The translations under genes were made by a program, and so were the position numbers. From JBHYGK01 sp051859045 (GTDB taxonomy: Bacteria > Pseudomonadota > Gammaproteobacteria > Xanthomonadales > Xanthomonadaceae), in the NCBI GenBank assembly GCA_051859045.1, contig JBHYGK010000026.1:1-38550 (forward strand): a stretch of DNA of 38,550 nt. Direction: 5' to 3'. The notes under the pieces are model-generated. The model was not told where the DNA came from. It ran no database searches and saw only the letters and a list, made by a program, of their open reading frames with translations. Positions 22,232 to 32,294 of this stretch are shown here, piece by piece (the stretch's first letter is position 1; every line of letters begins with the position of its first letter).

Positions 22232-22891
22232 TCAATCGAGATTGAAGTCGACCGGGATGCGGACGACGCCACCAACAGCCTGGCCACCGCTCATGCCGGG
22301 GTTGAACCGCCAATTGCGTGCAGCGTCCACCGCGGCGCGGTCGAGCAGACGGTCGCGGCTCGATCGCTCGACCCGCACGTCGGTCACGGCGCCGGAGGCG
22401 TCGATCGTGATCAGCAGGACGACGGTACCGGTGATGCCGCGGCGCTGCGCCTGGGGCGGATAGCGCGGCGGATTGCGGTTCTTGTAGGAGATGTCGACCG
22501 CGGGCGCGAAGTCGGCCGGCGGCGCGGGCGGCGACGGCGGGCTCGGCGTGACCTGCTGGTCCATCGGCGACGGATCGTCGACGAGCACCGGCGGCTCTTC
22601 CGGCGGCGGCGGGACCGGCGTCGGACGCGGGCGCTCGATGATCTTCGGCGGCGGCGTCTTCGGCGGCTCCGGGGGCGGCGGCGGCGGCGGGGGCGGCGGC
22701 GGCGGCGGCTCGATGAAGGTCACGGCCACGACCTCCTCGCGCTGCTGTTCCATGCCCGGCGGCGTCACCGGGGTGAGCAGCAGCATGAGGCCGGCCGCGT
22801 GCAGCGCCAGCGCGAACGAGTAGCCACTGACGCGGGTCCAGCTGAAGCCGGCGTCGTGCTCGGTGTCTGAGTTGGGGGTCGTATCCGTCAT
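22232..22891 (-). CDS. tonB: TonB energy-transducer protein
   Basis: A 219-residue periplasm-spanning protein: a cytoplasmic tail, one TM helix (about 22-40, YSFALALHAAGLMLLL), a proline-rich spacer (about 60-135) including 13 consecutive prolines (62-74), and the C-terminal TonB domain (RYPPQAQRRGITGTVVLLIT, then AAVDAARNWRFNP). It contacts the TonB box of outer-membrane receptors. ATG 22891 and ATG 22903 are both possible, the latter adding MPLR. A further upstream in-frame ATG/GTG near 22984 would overlap the -10 of the predicted promoter and is rejected. First gene of the tonB-exbB-exbD1-exbD2 operon. Confidence 0.94.
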   Translation of the reverse strand: MTDTTPNSDTEHDAGFSWTRVSGYSFALALHAAGLMLLLTPVTPPGMEQQREEVVAVTFIEPPPPPPPPPPPPPEPPKTPPPKIIERPRPTPVPPPPEEPPVLVDDPSPMDQQVTPSPPSPPAPPADFAPAVDISYKNRNPPRYPPQAQRRGITGTVVLLITIDASGAVTDVRVERSSRDRLLDRAAVDAARNWRFNPGMSGGQAVGGVVRIPVDFNLD

Positions 22892-22974
22892 TCGCAGCGG
22901 CATCTTGGTTGTGACCGGGCGCTGCTGCGCCGCGGGGGATCCGCGCGGGCGGGAGCCTCGCGCGAACCATCGAG

Positions 22975-23003
22975 TGTATACCAATAAAGCGTCAGTTCAC
23001 CAA
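22975..23003 (-). promoter_or_regulatory. Promoter of tonB-exbB-exbD1-exbD2
   Basis: On the minus strand, TTGGTG (22998-23003) and TATACA (22975-22980) are separated by 17 bp, with a TGG extended -10 element directly before the -10. It lies in the 119-bp gap after the TPR gene, giving a leader of about 75 nt. I see no convincing Fur box. Confidence 0.65.
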
Positions 23004-23010
23004 GCGCCGG

Positions 23011-24297
23011 TCAGAGCGCGCCGATCGAACGCAGCCAGCGCTCGGCCGACTCGCGGGTGTCCGGGAAACCCGCGGCGCGGCGCATGGCGGCGATCGCCGC
23101 CTGGCGGTTGTCGAGGCCGTCCTCGGCGCGCGCCAGCGCCGTCCAGGCCTGGCCCTCGCGACGGGTGCCCTTGGCCAGCGCCTGCTCGATGGCGGCCTTG
23201 GCCTCGGCGTAGCGCTCCTCGTTGGAGAGCACCTGGCCGAGGGTCACGTAGATGTCGCCGTTCTCGGCGAGCGGGGCGGCGAGGTTGAAGTTCTCGACCG
23301 CCTTCGCGACGTTGGGCTCGTCGCGGAAGTAGTAGGCCTGGGCGACGGCGAGGTAGACCTGCGCGTCGGGGCGCAGGATCTCGCGCTGCAGGCCTTCCTC
23401 GATGACCGCGATCATCTCGTCCTCGCGGCCCTCGATGGAGGCGAGCAGCTGGTAGAGCTGGCGGTAGTCGTTGGACTCGGTGAGCAGGTTCTGCGCCCGC
23501 GCGGTCTCGAGCAGGGCCGCGGCGCGGTCGTACTGCTCGAGCTGCACGTAGAAGCCGGCGGCGTTGAAGATGCGGCGCTTGTCGGCCGGGTTGAGCGCGA
23601 GCAGGCGCTCGGCCATGGCCGCGCCCTTCTCGTTCTGCTCGGTCTCGGCGTACGCCGCGAGCAGGATGCCCAGCCACTGCTCCTTCGGCTCCGGCGTGGA
23701 GGCGACGAGGGCCTCGAGGTCGGCGATGGCCTCGTCCGGGCGATCGGCCTGCAGCAGCAGCTGCGCGCGCAGCGAGCGGTCATCGGGGTTGGTGGTGCCC
23801 GACTCGGCGACGAAGCGGTCGAGGGTCGCCAGGGCGGCCTCGTACTGCTCCTCCTGGCCCTGCAGCTGGGCGAGCAGGCGCATCGAGTTGAAGTGCTCGT
23901 TGTTGCTGAGCGCGTTCTCGTCGATGGACTTCTGCACGTAGGCGATGGCCGCGGCGTAGTCGTCGTTCTCGAGCGCCGCGTCCGCCATCAGGCGATAGGC
24001 GATCGCGCGGGCGTAGCCGGCGGCGTTCTCGCGGTCGGCGAGGGCCTGGCCTTCGGCGATGGTGACGTTGGGATCCGGCTCGTCGCCCTGGGCCTTGTCG
24101 ATGAAGGCATTGAGCGGGCGCTGCAGGCGCTGCGGCACCACGGCCCGCGGGGACTCGCGCTCGGTGTCCGGGAACTGCTCGACGGGCGCTTCGGCGCGCT
24201 GCTGGCGGCCGCGCTGGGCGTCGGCGTCGAGGGGCATGACGGCGGTGGAGATCGCGAGCGCGAGCACCGAGAGCTTGGCGAGACGGGAGATGAGCAT
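23011..24297 (-). CDS. Periplasmic TPR-repeat protein upstream of tonB
   Basis: A 428-residue exported protein: signal peptide (about 1-27, ending DADAQ), a short basic linker, then a helical array of tetratricopeptide-like repeats over roughly 85-425 (for example YAAAIAYVQKSIDENAL, RPDEAIADLEALVAS, RYAEAKAAIEQALAKG). TPR proteins next to tonB-exbBD occur in many gammaproteobacteria, where they are thought to assist or scaffold the TonB complex; this role is inferred here. It has its own candidate promoter and is separated from tonB by another promoter, so it may be expressed independently. Confidence 0.86.
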   Translation of the reverse strand: MLISRLAKLSVLALAISTAVMPLDADAQRGRQQRAEAPVEQFPDTERESPRAVVPQRLQRPLNAFIDKAQGDEPDPNVTIAEGQALADRENAAGYARAIAYRLMADAALENDDYAAAIAYVQKSIDENALSNNEHFNSMRLLAQLQGQEEQYEAALATLDRFVAESGTTNPDDRSLRAQLLLQADRPDEAIADLEALVASTPEPKEQWLGILLAAYAETEQNEKGAAMAERLLALNPADKRRIFNAAGFYVQLEQYDRAAALLETARAQNLLTESNDYRQLYQLLASIEGREDEMIAVIEEGLQREILRPDAQVYLAVAQAYYFRDEPNVAKAVENFNLAAPLAENGDIYVTLGQVLSNEERYAEAKAAIEQALAKGTRREGQAWTALARAEDGLDNRQAAIAAMRRAAGFPDTRESAERWLRSIGAL

Positions 24298-24358
24298 GGG
24301 GGGCTACCTGTGCGTGGTAAGGCGTGCGCCGCGAGGCGCGTCCGGCCGAAGAGCCAAG

Positions 24359-24386
24359 AGTAAAGGCTCCAAGCGTACGGGCTCAA
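24359..24386 (-). promoter_or_regulatory. Candidate promoter of the TPR gene
   Basis: TTGAGC (24381-24386) and TTTACT (24359-24364), 16 bp apart on the minus strand, 62-89 bp before the TPR start. The rest of the 220-bp gap up to the ATP-grasp gene holds nothing I recognise. Confidence 0.45.
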
Positions 24387-24517
24387 GCCGGGATTTCCCC
24401 GCCTGCCGGGCGCGATCTCCGTGCGCCGGCGTACCGTGGACGCGTCGTGGTGGGATGTCCTGTCTACGCGTCGCGACCTTAAGGGATCGTCAACGCGGGA
24501 TGTCCCGGGACAGGAGA

Positions 24518-25489
24518 TCAGCCGAGGGTCGGGAACTCGGCCTTGGAGAAGGCCACGCGCTCGGCCGGATCCGCCGACAGGGCGCCACGGTCGCGCAGCG
24601 CCTCGATCTTGCGCAGGCGGTGGTGCAGGCCGTTGCCGTTCGCCATCTGGATGGCGAGGCCGGGGCGCGCGTTGAGCTCGAGGATCATCGGGCCGTGGTC
24701 GCGATCCAGCACGAAGTCCACGCCGACGTAGCCCAGGCCCGAGAGCTCGTAGCAGCGCGAGGCCATCGCCAGCAGGTCGTCCCAGCGCGGGATCTGCAGG
24801 CCCACGATGGTGTGCTCGGTGTCGGGATGCTCGCGGATGATCTCGGTGCCCCAGACGCCGCGCTTGGTGCGGCCGCTGGGGATGTCGATGCCGACGCCGA
24901 TCGCGCCCTGGTGCAGGTTGGCCTTGCCGTCCGACAGTCGCGTGGGCAGGCGGATCATCGCCATCACCGGGTAGCCCAGGAAGACGATGATGCGCACGTC
25001 GGGCACGCCCTTGAAGCTGACGTCCTCGAAGATCGGGTCGAACTTCACGCAGTACTCGACCAGCAGGTGGTCGGGCTGGCCGCCCAGCGAGAACAGGCCG
25101 GAGAGGCCGTTCGAGAGGTGGTGCTCGAACTCCTCGCGGTTCATCAGGTTGCCGTTGGAGCGCCGGTACTTGTCGCCGCGGCGGCCGGTGATGACGAGGA
25201 TGCCGTCGCCGCCGGAGCCGTGCGCGGGCTTCACGACGAACGCGTCGCGGCGCTCGAGCTTGGCGTGAAGTTCGGCGATCTCGTGCTCCTCGCGGACCAC
25301 GGCGTAGAGCTCGGGCACCGGCAGGCCGGCCGCGATCGCGAGCTTCTTGGTGATCAGCTTGTCGTCCACGCGCGGGTAGAACTTGCGCGGGTTGTGCATC
25401 AGCACGTAGTCGGCGTTGCGCTGGCCGATGCCCATCAGCCCGATCGAGCGCAGGCGCTTGGCGATCTTGAAGGGATTCATGAAGGCCAT
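24518..25489 (-). CDS. RimK-like ATP-grasp (alpha-L-glutamate ligase-like) protein
   Basis: A 323-residue ATP-grasp ligase related to RimK. Seen: FVVKPAHGSGGDGI (ATP-binding lysine and glycine loop), the long central region with VEYCVKFDP, and the magnesium-binding MILELNARPGLAIQMAN near the C-terminus. Such enzymes join an amino acid to a carboxylate through an acyl phosphate; here neither substrate is known. The start ATG 25489 is 8 bp after the stop of the inactive-transglutaminase gene, so they form an operon. Pairing of these two families is widespread in gammaproteobacteria, usually with a retropepsin-like protease that is not present here. Confidence 0.9.
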   Translation of the reverse strand: MAFMNPFKIAKRLRSIGLMGIGQRNADYVLMHNPRKFYPRVDDKLITKKLAIAAGLPVPELYAVVREEHEIAELHAKLERRDAFVVKPAHGSGGDGILVITGRRGDKYRRSNGNLMNREEFEHHLSNGLSGLFSLGGQPDHLLVEYCVKFDPIFEDVSFKGVPDVRIIVFLGYPVMAMIRLPTRLSDGKANLHQGAIGVGIDIPSGRTKRGVWGTEIIREHPDTEHTIVGLQIPRWDDLLAMASRCYELSGLGYVGVDFVLDRDHGPMILELNARPGLAIQMANGNGLHHRLRKIEALRDRGALSADPAERVAFSKAEFPTLG

Positions 25490-25497
25490 GGCGGCGC

Positions 25498-27096
25498 TCA
25501 GGCGTCCTTCGCGGGGGTGGTCGGCGCCGGGTCGGGCGCGATGGGATCCGGATCGCGCGCCAGCGCGCGGAAGCGGAACAGCTCGGTCAGGCGGTAGCCG
25601 GAGTAGCGGCCGAGCAGCAGCGCGAACGCGAACAGCAGCAGCAGCACCTCCGGGAACACGAACACCAGGTGCTCCAGCGGCGGCCAGGCCATCACGACGT
25701 AGGCGAGCGTGGCGACGATGAGCGTGCCCACGGCGTCCTTGATCGCGGCGCCGGCGCCGCGCTCGTCCCAGGCCACCGACATGCGCTCGATGGTCATCGC
25801 CATGATCACCATCGGGAACAGCGCCACCGACAGGCCGATCTCGATGCCGAGGCGGTTGGACATGACGCTGACCAGCGCCATCAGCATCACCACGAGGATC
25901 AGGATCGCGGTGAGCCTGGGCACCAGCAGCAGGCGCAGGCGCTCGAGGTAGAAGCGCACCAGCAGGCCCGCGCCGACGATCAGCACGAACATCGCGATGC
26001 CCGCGCCCACCGAGGTGGTGCGGAAGGCCAGCGCGACGAGCACCGGCATGAAGGTGCCGAAGGTCTTCACGCCCACCAGGTTGCGCAGCAGCAGCATGAT
26101 GAACGCGCCCACCGGCACCATCAGCAGGATGCGGTAGGTCTCCTGCGCCTGCAGCGGCAGGCTCAGCAGCGAGTAGGCGACGAGGTTGGCGTCCTGCACC
26201 TCGAGGCGGCGCTCGGCGATGGCCATGGCGTCGGCGAGGTTGCGGGTGGCGGCGAACTCTAGCGTGGACGGCGGCGCGCCCTCGATGGCGAGCAGCGGCG
26301 CCTGGCGCGCGCTCCAGATGAAGAAGTCGGGCGGGAAGCCGGTGCTCGCGTCGCGCGGGTTGATCGGCACCCACTCGGTGCCGGTGAACACCACGAGCCA
26401 GGGCTGCATCTGGCGCGCGCCCTCGTCCTCGCTGAGGCGCAGGCCGTGGACGATGCGGGTGGGCGAATTGCGCAGCTCGAGCAGGCGCGCGATGAACAGC
26501 GAGCGCTGCTCCTCGTGCTGGTAGAGGTCGGCCAGCAGGGCGACCTCCTCGCTGGCGGGCTGCTCGTTGAAGCGCCGCACCAGTTCGCGGGCGAAGGTCT
26601 CGCCGCTGGAGGAGCGCTCGCGGACCTGGTCGAGCAGGGTCTCCGCGGCGGTGCGGTAGGGCTCCTCGAGGTCGATCAGCTCGCCGATGTCGGGCGTGAA
26701 CGCGAGCGGCGGCGCGTCGCGGTGGTTGTCGGCGCGCACGACGGTGGCGCGGTAGTACAGCGACTGGTCGCCGACCGCACGCCGGGTGTTCCACTGCACC
26801 TCGCGGCCCGGGCCGAGCGCGTCGGCAAGGCCGTAGGGCTGCTCGAGGCGGGAGTAGTTGCGGCCGACGTAGCGCTGCTCGAGCACGGTCCAGCCGGGCA
26901 CGGCGCTGGGCAGCTGCAGGGTCACGCTGGAGGGGCCGCTGCGCGCGGTGTATTCGACGTGCGCCTGGACCGTCCAGACCTCGACCTGGGCGTCGGGCTG
27001 CAGCGGGAACTTCAGGACCGCCCACTTGTAGTAGATCGCGGCGAGGGCCAGCAGCATCACGGCCGAGGCCAGCACGTACAGGTGGGTCTTCTTCAT
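25498..27096 (-). CDS. Membrane protein with inactive transglutaminase domain (UUP1-type, 7TM)
   Basis: A 532-residue protein: N-terminal TM helix (about 8-26), a large periplasmic region (27-330) and about seven C-terminal helices (335-510, including LLMVPVGAFIMLLLRNLVGV). The periplasmic part aligns with a transglutaminase-like fold (PWLVVFTGTEWVPINPRDAS), but the Cys-His-Asp triad is not visible, hence inactive. It precedes the ATP-grasp gene with 8 bp between them. The pair may build or sense a peptide-like product at the inner membrane; that is inference. It is separated from gyrB by 128 bp containing a GC-rich hairpin. Confidence 0.88.
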   Translation of the reverse strand: MKKTHLYVLASAVMLLALAAIYYKWAVLKFPLQPDAQVEVWTVQAHVEYTARSGPSSVTLQLPSAVPGWTVLEQRYVGRNYSRLEQPYGLADALGPGREVQWNTRRAVGDQSLYYRATVVRADNHRDAPPLAFTPDIGELIDLEEPYRTAAETLLDQVRERSSSGETFARELVRRFNEQPASEEVALLADLYQHEEQRSLFIARLLELRNSPTRIVHGLRLSEDEGARQMQPWLVVFTGTEWVPINPRDASTGFPPDFFIWSARQAPLLAIEGAPPSTLEFAATRNLADAMAIAERRLEVQDANLVAYSLLSLPLQAQETYRILLMVPVGAFIMLLLRNLVGVKTFGTFMPVLVALAFRTTSVGAGIAMFVLIVGAGLLVRFYLERLRLLLVPRLTAILILVVMLMALVSVMSNRLGIEIGLSVALFPMVIMAMTIERMSVAWDERGAGAAIKDAVGTLIVATLAYVVMAWPPLEHLVFVFPEVLLLLFAFALLLGRYSGYRLTELFRFRALARDPDPIAPDPAPTTPAKDA

Positions 27097-27185
27097 GGAC
27101 GACGGGTCCGCAGGGCGCGCGTGGAAGGGGCGCGGCGTATCCCCGCGCCGCGTGGCGCGCAGTCTACATCAGCCGTGCGCCCGCG

Positions 27186-27210
27186 CCGCGCGCCCCGGGC
27201 CGGGGCGCGC
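27186..27210 (-). terminator. GC-rich hairpin downstream of gyrB
   Basis: CGCGCGCCCC and GGGGCGCGCG pair perfectly around a 5-nt loop, 14 nt after the gyrB stop. No T-tract follows on the minus strand. It is well placed for termination but is weak evidence in such GC-rich DNA. Confidence 0.35.
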
Positions 27211-27224
27211 GGGGTCGCGGTGCC

Positions 27225-29654
<2,430 letters not shown>

Positions 29655-29743
29655 GCCGCTGCGGCCCTTCCCTGTCTGGCGGGCGCGAAGGCCCGGCTCG
29701 GCACGCGCGACGCGCGCACCGGGAAACGTTGGTTTGTGCGCCG

Positions 29744-29749
29744 ATTATA
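29744..29749 (-). promoter_or_regulatory. -10 element of a gyrB promoter
   Basis: A perfect TATAAT on the minus strand, 90 bp before the gyrB ATG. No -35 is visible at 16-18 bp. Two parS sites lie 38 and 65 bp upstream of it. Confidence 0.55.
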
Positions 29750-29787
29750 GCCCGTCGGCGGGGGTCGCGCCGGCGGAACGGGGTGGT

Positions 29788-29803
29788 GGTTCCACGTGGA
29801 ACC
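29788..29803. other. parS site 1 (ParB-binding centromere)
   Basis: The 16-bp perfect palindrome GGTTCCACGTGGAACC contains the core GTTCCACGTGGAAC of the bacterial chromosomal parS sequence, as known in Pseudomonas. It lies in the gyrB-recF intergenic region. Confidence 0.9.
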
Positions 29804-29814
29804 CCACCCGCACG

Positions 29815-29830
29815 GGTTCCACGTGGAACC
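29815..29830. other. parS site 2
   Basis: Identical to site 1, 27 bp away centre to centre, ending one base before the recF stop codon. Confidence 0.9.
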
Positions 29831-29831
29831 T

Positions 29832-30926
29832 TCACCCCGCGGGCGAGACCTCGCCGACCACGCCGTGTTCCACGTGGAACTGCTGGAACGGCAGCGCCAG
29901 CGCAAGCAGCGCGGGAGGCGTCTCGGTGCCCGTGATGAAGACCTGCGCGCCGCTGGCCGCCAGACGACGGAGCACGTGGGCCTGATGGGTCCGATCGAGC
30001 TCCGAGGCCAGGTCATCGAGGCCGATCAGCGGCCACTCGCCGCGGTCCTCCGCGAACGCCTCGGCCTGCGAGAGCAGGCAGCTCAGCGCGGTCAGCTTCT
30101 CCTGCCCACGGGACAGGGCCTCCCGACCGGGCAAGGCGTCGAAGTCGAGCCGCCAGTCCGCTCGATGCGGGCCGACGCCGGTGTAGCCCAGCAGCAGGTC
30201 GCGCTCCTGGGAGACCAGCAGCGCATCCGCGAGCGGCATCTCGTCCCGTCGCCAGCCGGGAACGAACGCATACCGCGCCGGCCCCAACTCCGGAAGGAAG
30301 GACTCGGCCACGCGCGCCGTCACCGGCGCCAAGCGCTCGAGGTAGGCCTCGCGCATGCGCGTCATCGCCTCGCCGGCCTCGGCCAGCTCGCGATCCCACG
30401 GGGCGAGGTCGGCGGCGCCAGGCCGGCGCTTCAACAACGCATTGCGCTGCTTCAAGGCCCGGGCGAAGCGCCGCCAGACCGGCTCGAAGGCGGGTTCCAC
30501 GTGGAACAGGCCCCAATCGAGGAAGCGCCGGCGATGCTCGCCGCCGCCCGCGATCAACTCGTGGCTGCCGGGTTCGAAGCTGACCACCGGAAACGCCGCG
30601 CACAGGGTCGCGAGGCTGGGCACCGGCGCGCCATCCACCCTGCCCTCCCACTGCTTCCCGCCGTGGCGGAGCCCGGCGCGATGCCGTTGGCCCGTCGCGT
30701 CACTCCACTCGGCGAACACCTCGATCACCGATGCACCGGTGCGCACGAGTCCATCCCGGACCCGACCGCGGAAGCTGCGGCCGTAGCCGAGCACGTGCAT
30801 CGCCTCCAGCACGCTGGTCTTGCCCGCGCCATTGGCGCCGGTGAACACCACCAGCGGCGAGGAAAAAGAAAGCTCCGCGTGCCGGAGGCAGCGGAGCTCG
30901 GAGACGGTCAGGCGATGGAGGCGCAT
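29832..30926 (-). CDS. recF: DNA replication and repair protein RecF
   Basis: A 364-residue SMC-like ATPase that, with RecO and RecR, loads RecA at single-strand gaps. Seen: Walker A GANGAGKTSVLEA (about 31-43), the ABC signature ALSRGQEKLTAL, and Walker B PLIGLDDLASELD. Length is normal. Two parS palindromes are embedded in its codons, each encoding an FHVE peptide (about residues 140-145 and 349-354). The gene starts 42 bp after dnaN; its start has no Shine-Dalgarno and is preceded by a strong hairpin. Confidence 0.96.
   Translation of the reverse strand: MRLHRLTVSELRCLRHAELSFSSPLVVFTGANGAGKTSVLEAMHVLGYGRSFRGRVRDGLVRTGASVIEVFAEWSDATGQRHRAGLRHGGKQWEGRVDGAPVPSLATLCAAFPVVSFEPGSHELIAGGGEHRRRFLDWGLFHVEPAFEPVWRRFARALKQRNALLKRRPGAADLAPWDRELAEAGEAMTRMREAYLERLAPVTARVAESFLPELGPARYAFVPGWRRDEMPLADALLVSQERDLLLGYTGVGPHRADWRLDFDALPGREALSRGQEKLTALSCLLSQAEAFAEDRGEWPLIGLDDLASELDRTHQAHVLRRLAASGAQVFITGTETPPALLALALPFQQFHVEHGVVGEVSPAG
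29866..29881. other. parS site 3, inside recF
   Basis: TGTTCCACGTGGAACT, one mismatch in the outer flank from a full 16-bp palindrome; the 14-bp core is perfect. It lies within the last codons of recF. Confidence 0.88.
30493..30508. other. parS site 4, inside recF
   Basis: GGTTCCACGTGGAACA, with the perfect 14-bp core, located mid-recF 627 bp from site 3. It encodes FHVE in the RecF frame. Confidence 0.87.
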
Positions 30927-30934
30927 GGGGACGC

Positions 30935-30960
30935 GCCGCGGGGCCAGGCGGCCCCGCGGC
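30935..30960 (-). promoter_or_regulatory. Hairpin in the dnaN-recF gap, next to the recF start
   Basis: A perfect 11-bp stem (GCCGCGGGGCC with GGCCCCGCGGC) and 4-nt loop fills most of the 42-bp gap and ends 8 nt before the recF ATG. No T-tract follows. It could attenuate transcription or limit RecF translation. Confidence 0.55.
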
Positions 30961-30968
30961 TGCGGGCG

Positions 30969-32069
30969 TCAGAGACGCAGCGGCATGACGACGTGGCGGC
31001 AACGGTCGTTGCTGGCCTCGCGCACCAGCGCCGAGGAATTCGCATCGCGCAGCGCGATCACGACGAACTCCTCGCGCAGCGCCGACAGCGCGTCGAGCAG
31101 GTAGCTGACGTTGAAGCCGATCGCCAGGCCGTCGACCGAGGTCTCGGCCTCGACCTCTTCCTGGGCCTCCTCCTGCTCCGGGTTGTGCGCCACGATCTTG
31201 AGCTGGCCCGGGCTGAGCTCGAGCTTCACGCCGCGGTACTTCTCGTTGGACAGGATCGCGGCGCGCTGCAGGGCGGCCTTGAGCACGTCGCGGTCGATCT
31301 TGAGCTCCTTGTCGGCACCGATCGGGATCACCGCGTCGTAGTCCGGGAAGCGGCCATCGATGAGCTTGGAGGTGAACGTGACGTCCTCGCGGCGCACGCG
31401 CAGGTGGCTGCGGCCGACCTCGATCTCGATCTCGCGATCGCCGCCTTCGAGCAGGCGCTGCAGCTCCAGCACGCCCTTGCGCGGCAGGATGATCTGCTTG
31501 CGGGTCTGCGCGCCGGTGGGCAGCGGGGCCTCGCACAGCGCCAGGCGGTGGCCGTCGGTGGCGACGCAGCGCAGCGAATCCTCGCGCAGGTCCAGCAGCA
31601 GGCCGTTGAGGTAGTAGCGCACGTCCTGCTGGGCCATGGCGAACGCGGTGCGCTCGATCAGCTCCTTGAGCGTGCCCTCGGGGATGCGGATGCGCTCGAC
31701 CAGCTCCAGGTCCTCGACCGAGGGGAACTCGTTGGAGGGCAGGGTGGCCAGGGTGAAGCGGCTGCGACCCGCCTGCAGCGTGACTTTCTCGCCGGACTGC
31801 GTGAGCGTGATCCGGCTGCCGTCAGGCAGTGCGCGGACGATGTCGAAGAGCTTGCGCGCCGGGATCGTCGTGTCGCCGGACTCGGCGTCATCCGCCGCGG
31901 TGCGGGCGACCATCTCGACTTCCAGGTCGGTACCGGTCAGCGAGAGCTCGCCGTCGCGCACCTGCACCAGCAGGTTCGAGAGCACCGGCAGCGTCTGGCG
32001 ACGTTCCACGACGTTGACCACTTGCTGCAGCGGCTTGAGCAGAACTTCGCGCTGGAGGCTGAATCGCAT
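30969..32069 (-). CDS. dnaN: DNA polymerase III beta subunit (sliding clamp)
   Basis: A 366-residue clamp that forms a dimeric ring and tethers replicative polymerase to DNA. Family sequence runs throughout: MRFSLQREVLLKPLQQVV at the start, LPVLSNLLVQV, FTLATLPSNEFPSVE, YYLNGLLLDL, ATDGHRLAL, LIDGRFPDYDAVIP, and the C-terminal VVMPLRL that contributes to the partner-binding pocket. ATG 32069 matches the conserved N-terminus and has GGGGAT about 5 nt upstream; an in-frame ATG six codons earlier is less likely. The acidic insert EEEAQEEVEAE-like (near residue 315) is longer than in E. coli. Confidence 0.97.
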   Translation of the reverse strand: MRFSLQREVLLKPLQQVVNVVERRQTLPVLSNLLVQVRDGELSLTGTDLEVEMVARTAADDAESGDTTIPARKLFDIVRALPDGSRITLTQSGEKVTLQAGRSRFTLATLPSNEFPSVEDLELVERIRIPEGTLKELIERTAFAMAQQDVRYYLNGLLLDLREDSLRCVATDGHRLALCEAPLPTGAQTRKQIILPRKGVLELQRLLEGGDREIEIEVGRSHLRVRREDVTFTSKLIDGRFPDYDAVIPIGADKELKIDRDVLKAALQRAAILSNEKYRGVKLELSPGQLKIVAHNPEQEEAQEEVEAETSVDGLAIGFNVSYLLDALSALREEFVVIALRDANSSALVREASNDRCRHVVMPLRL

Positions 32070-32224
32070 GCCGGATCCCCTAATCATCGTGTTGGTTATT
32101 TAAAGACGGTGGTGGTGGTGGAGGCACCCGAAACCGTCGGATAACAGGCTTAACGCATTGAATCGTAACGTTTTATCGGGAGTGACAAGGCTGTGGGCGG
32201 TGGCCTTCGCCGCGGTGGACGACC

Positions 32225-32233
32225 TGTGGACAA
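32225..32233 (-). promoter_or_regulatory. DnaA box (one mismatch)
   Basis: TTGTCCACA on the minus strand, one change from the TTATCCACA consensus, 27 bp from the perfect box. Confidence 0.6.
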
Positions 32234-32260
32234 CTTTTCGTCCCCGCCGGCGTCCCCCGC

Positions 32261-32269
32261 TTATCCACA
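32261..32269 (+). promoter_or_regulatory. DnaA box (perfect)
   Basis: TTATCCACA, an exact consensus DnaA box, 26 bp from the dnaA stop in the dnaA-dnaN gap. Confidence 0.8.
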
Positions 32270-32294
32270 GTCCATCCCCCGGGATGTGCGCATC

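Larger units (their letters stand above)
32070..32294. other. dnaA-dnaN intergenic region, candidate oriC
   Basis: A 225-bp gap that is clearly richer in A+T than its surroundings (for example near 32085-32105 and 32150-32180). It holds one perfect and one near-perfect DnaA box, and lies between dnaA and dnaN, a common origin position. Also present is a short GGT repeat (32109-32122). Assignment as oriC, rather than the dnaA-rpmH gap, is inference. Confidence 0.5.

Noticed and set aside
22904..22984. A longer TonB starting near 22984
   Set aside because: The start would overlap the predicted -10 element and adds residues without similarity to TonB N-termini.
32109..32122. GGT triplet run as a DnaA-trio or iteron element
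   Set aside because: The DnaA-trio consensus is different, and the run is short and could be compositional.
32136..32144. GTCGGATAA as another DnaA box
   Set aside because: The reverse complement TTATCCGAC has three mismatches in the conserved end of the box.
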